A DNA stretch of 5,017 bases, taken from assembly GCA_022564135.1 (NCBI GenBank), contig JADFLZ010000202.1, positions 1-5,017 of the forward strand, in the 5' to 3' direction. This DNA comes from Candidatus Zixiibacteriota bacterium (lineage in GTDB: Bacteria; Zixibacteria; MSB-5A5; GN15; FEB-12). The first letter of the stretch is position 1; each line of letters starts with the position of its first letter. This document shows, in pieces, positions 1-5,017 of this stretch. The notes beneath the pieces are model-generated. The model had not been told where the DNA came from. It was given only the letters and a program-made list of their open reading frames with translations, and searched no databases. The translations under genes and the position numbers were made by a program.

Positions 1-698
1 GCTATGTTGAAATCGATACGGTCATGGCAGAGTTTGGGGTCGATGGCTTCGATGGAGCGCTTCTGGATCTTGGCCTGTCGTCGCTGCAGATTGATAAGGC
101 CGAGCGCGGATTTTCTTTTTCAAACGATGGTCCGCTGGATATGCGTTTCGACAAGGATTCCGCGGTTTCGACGGCAGCAGATTTAGTAAACAATTTAAGT
201 GAGAGGGAACTGACACAGCTTTTCAGGGAATACGGAGAAGAAAGGCGGTCAAAATTTGTGGCTGCCGGCATTGTCAGGGAAAGACAAGAAAAAATGATCC
301 TCACTACTTCACAACTGGCTGATATAGTCAGATCGGAAATTCATCCTCCGCATCAGGTAAAATCTCTAGCCAGAATCTTTCAGGCTCTGCGCATAGCAGT
401 GAACTCGGAACTTGAGTCTCTCAAATCAGCTCTTCCAAAAATTGTAAAATGTCTTAAAACCGGCGGCCGGCTGGCGGTCATATCATATCACTCGCTTGAA
501 GACAGAATAGTCAAAAATTGTTTCAGGAATCTTCTGGGGAGCTGCACTTGTCCGCCCGATTTTCCGGTCTGTGTTTGCGGCGCCAAAGCAGAAGTAAAGC
601 TGATTACAAAAAAGCCGCTTTATCCAACAGAAGCCGAAATTAGTTCGAATCCGCGGTCGCGCTCAGCCCGGCTGAGAGTTGTGGAGAAAGTAGCCTGA
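1..698 (+). CDS. rsmH: 16S rRNA (cytosine1402-N4)-methyltransferase RsmH (MraW), 5'-truncated by window edge
   Basis: RsmH uses S-adenosylmethionine to methylate N4 of C1402 in the 16S rRNA decoding centre, and its gene is a standard early member of the dcw cluster. The reading frame is open from base 3, before the first ATG at 24, so that ATG is internal. The 231 visible codons lack about 80 N-terminal residues by comparison with the E. coli protein, including the first SAM-binding glycine motif. Visible signatures, in order from base 3, are LLDLGLSS (about residues 20-27), ERGFSF followed by GPLDMRFD, YGEER, VNSELESL, SYHSLEDRIVK and NPRSRSARLR near the C terminus. The segment CTCPPDFPVCVCG carries four cysteines and is common in RsmH from many phyla. 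The stop shares its A with the next start (TGATG), which suggests translational coupling to ftsL. No frameshift is seen. The family call is secure. Confidence 0.96.
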   Translation, partial: YVEIDTVMAEFGVDGFDGALLDLGLSSLQIDKAERGFSFSNDGPLDMRFDKDSAVSTAADLVNNLSERELTQLFREYGEERRSKFVAAGIVRERQEKMILTTSQLADIVRSEIHPPHQVKSLARIFQALRIAVNSELESLKSALPKIVKCLKTGGRLAVISYHSLEDRIVKNCFRNLLGSCTCPPDFPVCVCGAKAEVKLITKKPLYPTEAEISSNPRSRSARLRVVEKVA

Positions 699-1192
699 TG
701 CGTCACGCCGTGCGACAGTTCAAAGAAATTGTTGATATCAACAGCTCGATAATTAACAGACTTTGCAAGAACAGATATTTTCCGTATGTACTTTTGACAA
801 CGGTGTTTTTGGTGGCGGCTTCTGTCCATATCTGGCAGCGGGTGCACGTGCTGAAACTCGTTACCGAAGTTTCAGAACTTACCAGAGAGAATATCAAGCT
901 TGATGATGTTCTTAAGAAAATAGATTCAGAAGTTGCCCGTTTATCAATGGCTACCCGTATAGAAAAGTATGCGCTCGACACGCTGGGAATGATTCATGTT
1001 CCGGCCGATCGTTTATATACCCTTATTCCGGGCGATAAAACAAGGCGTGACAGAGACGACTTAGAAGCCATGTCTGAGGCGGTCAGAAGAATTGTCGAAT
1101 ACCTGCCGGTAACTTCAGAAAATATGGCCATGGCTGGCGAGCCATCGCAGATTAGAATTGACAGCCCAATCGCAGCGGGTAGCGGCCAGTGA
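698..1192 (+). CDS. ftsL: FtsL-type cell division protein (septum formation initiator-like)
   Basis: This is a 164-residue bitopic membrane protein in the position where ftsL lies in dcw clusters, between rsmH and the division PBP. A basic cytoplasmic N terminus (residues 1-28) leads to one hydrophobic segment at about 29-46. A heptad-like helix follows (about 48-83, with Leu/Val at regular spacing), as in the FtsL/DivIC coiled coil. The segment around RIEKYALDTLGMIHV (87-101), followed by PADRLYTL, is the usual FtsL/DivIC motif after the coil. FtsL normally pairs with FtsB/DivIC and recruits and activates the FtsW-FtsI synthase on the outer face of the inner membrane. About 55 residues after LYTL form a polar tail that is long for FtsL. 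GGAG at 683-686 lies 11 bases before the ATG, which overlaps the rsmH stop by one base. FtsL sequences diverge strongly, so the call rests on topology, the motif and context. Confidence 0.82.
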   Translation: MRHAVRQFKEIVDINSSIINRLCKNRYFPYVLLTTVFLVAASVHIWQRVHVLKLVTEVSELTRENIKLDDVLKKIDSEVARLSMATRIEKYALDTLGMIHVPADRLYTLIPGDKTRRDRDDLEAMSEAVRRIVEYLPVTSENMAMAGEPSQIRIDSPIAAGSGQ

Positions 1193-3264
1193 AAAGAACG
1201 AAACTTGAGAAGATACGACTTGGCTTCATATTTGTATTAGTTGTTACATTTTTTTTAATAGCGCTGACCCGTTTGGTGCATCTTCAGCTGGTCCATGGCG
1301 CCCGTTACAAAAATATAGTAGAGCGGCAGTCCAGCGGTAAGGTTGCTATCCCGGCCGCCAGGGGACTGATATATGACCGCAGCGGCCAGTTGCTGGCCAG
1401 CAATGTCTATGCTCCGTCGCTTTACGCCAGCCCCGGAAACCAAAAAGAATTAGAAGCCGTGGCCGGATTTCTTGACGAACAATTCGGATTTAAAACGGGT
1501 AGTGCAAAAAAGAAATACAACCTGGCTGTTAATAAGTTCAGCTGGATAAAAAGGCAGATGCCTGATGACATGTCACATCGTATTTCGCAAACAGCTCCGC
1601 GCGGACTTTACCTGCGCAATGAAACCAAGCGCAAGTACGCCTTTGGCCAAGTCGGCAAACAAATACTTGGTTTTACAGACATTGACAATGTCGGTCGCAG
1701 CGGCATTGAACTGTCATTCGATCATATGCTGGGCGGAGAAAAAGGCTGGGCGGATATCCGGCGCGATGGCCTGCGCAACACTTTCCGGGTAAAAGAGCAG
1801 GCTCTGGTAAAACCTGTCCCCGGCGAGTCGCTGGTTTTGACAATCGACTGGCGCATGCAGGAAATTGTTGAAAATGAACTCAAATGGGCAGTTGAAAAAT
1901 ACAATGCCAAAGCAGCCATGGCTGCCTTTGTAAACTGCAACACCGGCGAAATTCTGGCCATTGCACATTATGATCCCAGTGAACAAAACCGAGACAAGCC
2001 GTTTAAATTGCGGGCTGTAACCGACCAGTTTGAGCCGGGCTCAAGTTTTAAAATTTTCTCGGCGGCAGCTATTCTGGAGTCAGGTGAAATAGATTTTGCC
2101 GACTCGACTTACTGCGAAGACGGAAAATGGAAAATAGGTAAAAGAACCCTGCGCGACTCCGAAGAACATGCCTGGTTAAATTTCCGGTCAATTTTCGAGT
2201 TGTCCAGTAACATCGGCCTGGCCAAGAACGCCATTAAAACCGGCGGGCGTGAAATTTATGAGACCGCGCTCAAATTTGGCTTTGGTAAAAAGACAGAAGT
2301 TCAGCTGCCCGGCGAAAGCCCCGGCTCGATAGTCAGGGCAGTTAACTGGTCGAGCGAAAGCGTTACCGCTTCGCTGGCTATCGGCTATGGCGTGGCAGTG
2401 ACCTGTTTACAGATGGCCGCAGCAACCGCCGCAATCGCCAATGGCGGCACCTTGTATAAACCGACAATCATAGTCGGTCAGGTTGATGAAGACGGCACCG
2501 TAGTCGGCAAAGCTTTACCTGTTGCCGTCAGAAGTCCTGTCTTAAAATCGACTGTAGATACTTTGAAATCTTTTATGCGCGGCGTTGTCGAGATAGGCAC
2601 CGCCACCCGGGCAAATTCAGAACTAATAAACATAGCAGGTAAAACCGGTACAGCCTGGATGGCTAATCTGGAAAAAGGCGGTTACTACCGGAGTAAGCAT
2701 GTGGCCAGTTTTACCGGCTTTTTCCCCTGCGAAGATCCGGTCGTGGCCGGGGTGGTGGTGCTGCTGAATCCCAAGCCGGTCTATTATGGCGGCTGGACAG
2801 CCGGTCCTGCTTTTAAACGCATAGTGGAGCGCTGGGGCATGCTGAACCCGGATAGAATAACCGGCTCCGGCAAATTCGCTCTTATAAAGTCTGACAAAAA
2901 TATCAAGACAGTCGAGATTCCTAACTTGATAGGACGCGATGTTGTCCTGGCCGAAACGATGGCAGCCACCGGCGGCTTCGCATTTCGCCCTGATAAAAGT
3001 ACAGGCGTGGTCGTCTGGCAGTATCCGCCGGCTGACCGGCTGGCGCTGTATGGCGATGACATTCTGGTCTCGGTTCAGCACCGGGAACTGGCGGAAAAAG
3101 TTTTCCCGGATCTAAAAGGTCTTTCAATCAGAGAGGCGGCGGCAATTCTGTCGTTCTTAGGTATAAAGTATGAAGTAAATGGAAAAGGCAAAGTGCTCAG
3201 ACAATGGCCTCTGCCCGGAAAAACAGTTAACGGCAGTGCGGTTTGTAATGTTCACTGTGGCTGA
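1189..3264 (+). CDS. ftsI: Class B penicillin-binding protein, FtsI/SpoVD-type transpeptidase with two C-terminal PASTA domains
   Basis: This D,D-transpeptidase cross-links septal peptidoglycan in the periplasm. The 691-residue protein has a short basic cytoplasmic tail and one membrane anchor (about 11-27). The PBP dimerisation domain includes RGLIYDRSGQLLASN (58-72) and GRSGIEL (169-175). The transpeptidase domain spans about 215-555. Its catalytic motifs are intact: S285-S-F-K288 with nucleophile Ser285, S339-S-N341 and K485-T-G487. Two PASTA domains follow, at about 575-631 and 637-691. PASTA domains bind muropeptide or beta-lactam-like ligands in some proteins and are structural in others. 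The start is GTG: an in-frame TAG at 1180-1182 lies just two codons upstream, so no earlier start is possible. The start overlaps the ftsL stop (GTGA) and has only a weak Shine-Dalgarno, so translation is probably coupled to ftsL. The division-specific role is inferred from its place in the cluster; the symbol could equally be spoVD or pbp. Confidence 0.95.
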   Translation: MKRTKLEKIRLGFIFVLVVTFFLIALTRLVHLQLVHGARYKNIVERQSSGKVAIPAARGLIYDRSGQLLASNVYAPSLYASPGNQKELEAVAGFLDEQFGFKTGSAKKKYNLAVNKFSWIKRQMPDDMSHRISQTAPRGLYLRNETKRKYAFGQVGKQILGFTDIDNVGRSGIELSFDHMLGGEKGWADIRRDGLRNTFRVKEQALVKPVPGESLVLTIDWRMQEIVENELKWAVEKYNAKAAMAAFVNCNTGEILAIAHYDPSEQNRDKPFKLRAVTDQFEPGSSFKIFSAAAILESGEIDFADSTYCEDGKWKIGKRTLRDSEEHAWLNFRSIFELSSNIGLAKNAIKTGGREIYETALKFGFGKKTEVQLPGESPGSIVRAVNWSSESVTASLAIGYGVAVTCLQMAAATAAIANGGTLYKPTIIVGQVDEDGTVVGKALPVAVRSPVLKSTVDTLKSFMRGVVEIGTATRANSELINIAGKTGTAWMANLEKGGYYRSKHVASFTGFFPCEDPVVAGVVVLLNPKPVYYGGWTAGPAFKRIVERWGMLNPDRITGSGKFALIKSDKNIKTVEIPNLIGRDVVLAETMAATGGFAFRPDKSTGVVVWQYPPADRLALYGDDILVSVQHRELAEKVFPDLKGLSIREAAAILSFLGIKYEVNGKGKVLRQWPLPGKTVNGSAVCNVHCG

Positions 3265-3269
3265 TTTTT

Positions 3270-3276
3270 GGAGGAG
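3270..3276 (+). promoter_or_regulatory. Strong ribosome binding site GGAGGAG for murE
   Basis: GGAGGAG begins six bases after the PBP stop codon and is the best Shine-Dalgarno match at any gene start in the window. Its GGAGG core ends four bases before ATA at 3279, a workable spacing. It is about 31 bases from the first conventional in-frame start (GTG at 3306), which is too far to serve it. The site therefore decides the start of murE. Confidence 0.75.
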
Positions 3277-3278
3277 TT

Positions 3279-4742
3279 ATAAAACTCAGGGATTTAATAA
3301 CGGATGTGGAGAAGGCGCAAGTGACCGGAAATGCTGATCTGAACATAGCCAGTATTGAATACGATTCCCGTCGTGTCACCTCTGATTCACTGTTTGTGGC
3401 AATCAGCGGAGAGAAATTCGACGGCTACGATTTTGCCGAGCAAGCCGTTGCAAACGGTGCCGTGGCGGTTCTGGGTGAGAACAAAGAATGTTCTTTGCCT
3501 GAAGCTCACGTATCAGTTCCCAACGCCCGCCAGGCGATGGCTGCTGTGGCTGCCCGATTCTACGGTTACCCGGCAACCAAGTTAAATCTATTTGGCGTAA
3601 CCGGCACTAACGGCAAGACCACCACTTGCTTTTTAATCAGGGATATTCTAGAAGCAGCCGGTCATTTTACCGGTCTGGTGACATCTTCTGTTTACGACAC
3701 CGGCAGTGAAATCATTCAGGCCACACGCACCACTCCCGAATCTCTGGACCTGCAGCGGCTGCTCTTTCAAATAAACAAAAATTCGTGTGACAGCGCTGTC
3801 ATTGAAGTTTCTTCACATAGCTTAGTTATGCACCGAGTGGATAACGTGGCGTTTAAAACAGTACTGTTTACCAACCTGACCAGAGACCATCTCGATTTTC
3901 ATAAGTCGATGGAAGAATATCTAAAGGCCAAAGCACAGCTGCTTGATCATCTTGCAGATAATAACGCAACTGCTGTGATTAATATAGACGTACCCGAATT
4001 CGTGTCGCTTATGAACATAGATGATATCAGATTCATGACTTATTCATTAGATAATTCCGAAGCAGATATTTATTGCAGCAGCTATCGCATTGAGCCGTCA
4101 TTGACAAAATTTGATTTGATGACGCCGACCGGCATGCACCAGGTCGAGCTGAAAATTCCCGGACGATTCAATCTGATAAATGCTGTGGCTGCGGCCGCTG
4201 CCTGTCACAGCGCGGGCATAGCCGACGAAGATATCGTCAGAGGCTTGGAGAGCGCCGTGCCGGTACCGGGGCGTTTAAACCATATCGATCAGGGGCAGCC
4301 GTTTGCGCTCTATGTAGATTTTGCACACACGCCCGATGCTTTAGAGCGCGTCTGCGAAGCCGTCAAAGAACTTTCAGCGGGACGGCTGCTGCTTCTTTTT
4401 GGCTGTGGCGGTGATCGTGATGCTGGAAAGCGGCCTGTTATGGGGCGTATTTCAAGCGAGCTTTCGGATATTACCGTTATTACAGATGATAACCCCCGTA
4501 CCGAAGACCCGGCCGTAATTCGTCGAGAGATGTTGGCCGGGTCTACAGGTTCAGGCGCTGTGCATGAAATTGATGGCCGCAGGGAAGCCATAGGCTGGGC
4601 TGTATCGGAATTACAAGACGGAGATGTACTGCTTCTTGCCGGCAAAGGGCATGAAACATATCAGATCATTGGCACAGAAAAACAGCCCTTTGATGATAGA
4701 GAGATAGCACGGCAGTTTTTGCATGAGACGGGCAAAGCGTAA
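3279..4742 (+). CDS. murE: UDP-N-acetylmuramoyl-L-alanyl-D-glutamate--2,6-diaminopimelate ligase (MurE), probable ATA start
   Basis: This cytoplasmic Mur ligase uses ATP to add meso-diaminopimelate to UDP-MurNAc-L-Ala-D-Glu. Numbered from ATA at 3279 (487 residues), the N-terminal UDP-binding domain has YDSRR and LFVAISG. The central ATPase domain has the P-loop GTNGKTT (Lys113), TTPE (151-154), SSHS (178-181) and the expected carbamylated lysine Lys218 in YLKAKAQL. The C-terminal domain has HTPDAL (from His350), GCGGDRD, DNPR (404-407) and GKGHE (455-459). In E. coli MurE, DNPR and GKGHE contact DAP, so DAP rather than lysine is predicted. I chose 3279 because the sequence after it reads KLRDLITD, like the MKLxDLL opening of many MurE proteins, and follows a strong ribosome binding site. 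No ATG, GTG or TTG exists in frame between the PBP stop and GTG 3306. Starting at 3306 gives 478 residues without that segment. The function is secure; the start codon is an inference. Confidence 0.95.
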   Translation: MKLRDLITDVEKAQVTGNADLNIASIEYDSRRVTSDSLFVAISGEKFDGYDFAEQAVANGAVAVLGENKECSLPEAHVSVPNARQAMAAVAARFYGYPATKLNLFGVTGTNGKTTTCFLIRDILEAAGHFTGLVTSSVYDTGSEIIQATRTTPESLDLQRLLFQINKNSCDSAVIEVSSHSLVMHRVDNVAFKTVLFTNLTRDHLDFHKSMEEYLKAKAQLLDHLADNNATAVINIDVPEFVSLMNIDDIRFMTYSLDNSEADIYCSSYRIEPSLTKFDLMTPTGMHQVELKIPGRFNLINAVAAAAACHSAGIADEDIVRGLESAVPVPGRLNHIDQGQPFALYVDFAHTPDALERVCEAVKELSAGRLLLLFGCGGDRDAGKRPVMGRISSELSDITVITDDNPRTEDPAVIRREMLAGSTGSGAVHEIDGRREAIGWAVSELQDGDVLLLAGKGHETYQIIGTEKQPFDDREIARQFLHETGKA

Positions 4743-5017
4743 GTTTGGGAACGAAATGGATTAAAGAATAAAAACTAAGCAGATACAAATGAAAACAAAT
4801 CAAGAAGATAAAAAAGGCAAACAAAGAACAAAGAAGAAATCACTAAGAAACCATAATATAATAATGATAAAACCTAAATAGTAAAAGGATAAATATGATT
4901 GAATAAAGGAAATCAATAACCAAGGCTAAATTTTAAATATATAAAAGTTATGATAAAGCAATGCAGGTAATAAAAGGCAATAATAAATCAAAGTTAAATA
5001 AAATCTGACCCTTTCCT
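4743..5017 (+). other. A-rich gene-free region downstream of murE
   Basis: No supportable gene lies here. By hand count, 4741-5017 has 151 A, 58 T, 39 G and 29 C, about 25% G+C with a strong excess of A over T on the + strand. The change from coding composition begins at the murE stop. The region is simple in texture, with recurring short words such as GATAAA, AAAGGCAA and AATAA, but I found no exact tandem array. No GC-rich hairpin with a T run is visible, so no intrinsic terminator is called. The expected next gene, murF, does not begin here. The region could be an untranslated spacer, decayed DNA or the flank of an inserted element. Confidence 0.7.

Noticed and set aside
2..304. 100-codon minus-strand ORF opposite rsmH
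   Set aside because: It overlaps conserved RsmH motifs on the + strand and has no independent support.
24..698. ATG at 24 as the true start of rsmH
   Set aside because: The frame is open to the window edge, and residues before this ATG (YVEIDTV) continue the protein. A start here would lack the SAM-binding N-terminal part.
2623..3081. 152-codon minus-strand ORF opposite the PBP gene
   Set aside because: It lies wholly inside a gene with intact catalytic motifs and PASTA domains, and its translation shows no recognisable motif. It is a shadow of the real frame.
4310..4645. 111-codon minus-strand ORF opposite the murE C-terminal domain
   Set aside because: The opposite strand encodes conserved MurE motifs (HTPDAL, DNPR, GKGHE). 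The minus-strand product is Ser/Pro/Arg-rich and looks like a shadow.
3306..4742. murE starting at GTG 3306
   Set aside because: It is the first conventional start, but it removes the conserved KLRDLITD opening and lies about 31 bases from the strong ribosome binding site. Kept only as an alternative to ATA 3279.
4789..4881. Small + strand ORF of 30 codons (MKTNQEDKKGK...)
   Set aside because: It is lysine-rich as expected from A-rich DNA, has no ribosome binding site, and nothing in it is recognisable.
4931..4946. AT-only imperfect palindrome TTTTAAATATATAAAA as a terminator
   Set aside because: There are no G-C pairs in the stem and no T run after it, so it would not make a stable intrinsic terminator.

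Overview
This window is a piece of a bacterial division and cell wall (dcw) cluster. All genes are on the + strand, in the order rsmH (5' end cut off by the window), an ftsL-type gene, a PASTA-bearing ftsI/spoVD-type penicillin-binding protein gene, and murE. About 275 bases of very A-rich DNA without a gene follow. The gene order and the conserved motifs make all four calls straightforward. I see no new multi-gene system here.

Layout: rsmH ends at 698 and shares one base with the ftsL start (TGATG). The ftsL gene ends at 1192 and overlaps the PBP gene by four bases (GTGA). The PBP gene ends at 3264. A strong GGAGGAG ribosome binding site follows at once, in front of what I read as an AUA start codon for murE at 3279. 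The first conventional start, GTG at 3306, would remove a conserved N-terminal segment. murE ends at 4742. The sequence then changes abruptly: 4741-5017 is about 25% G+C, with 151 A against 58 T by hand count, while the genes are roughly half G+C by eye. murF, the usual next gene, is not seen. The last bases read TCTGACCCTTTCCT, which may be the edge of a dispersed repeat or mobile element.

How the genes work together: RsmH methylates 16S rRNA. FtsL and the class B PBP are inner-membrane divisome proteins, and the PBP cross-links septal peptidoglycan. MurE makes the UDP-MurNAc-tripeptide precursor in the cytoplasm. The DNPR motif in MurE predicts meso-diaminopimelate peptidoglycan. The tight overlaps suggest one transcript with coupled translation, driven from a promoter upstream of the window.

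Organism: a DAP-type bacterium with moderate G+C. A division PBP with two C-terminal PASTA domains fits Firmicutes SpoVD-like proteins, but also deltaproteobacteria and some FCB-group or candidate-phylum lineages. I lean to the latter because of the A-rich intergenic DNA and the terminal motif, but the window does not settle the phylum.
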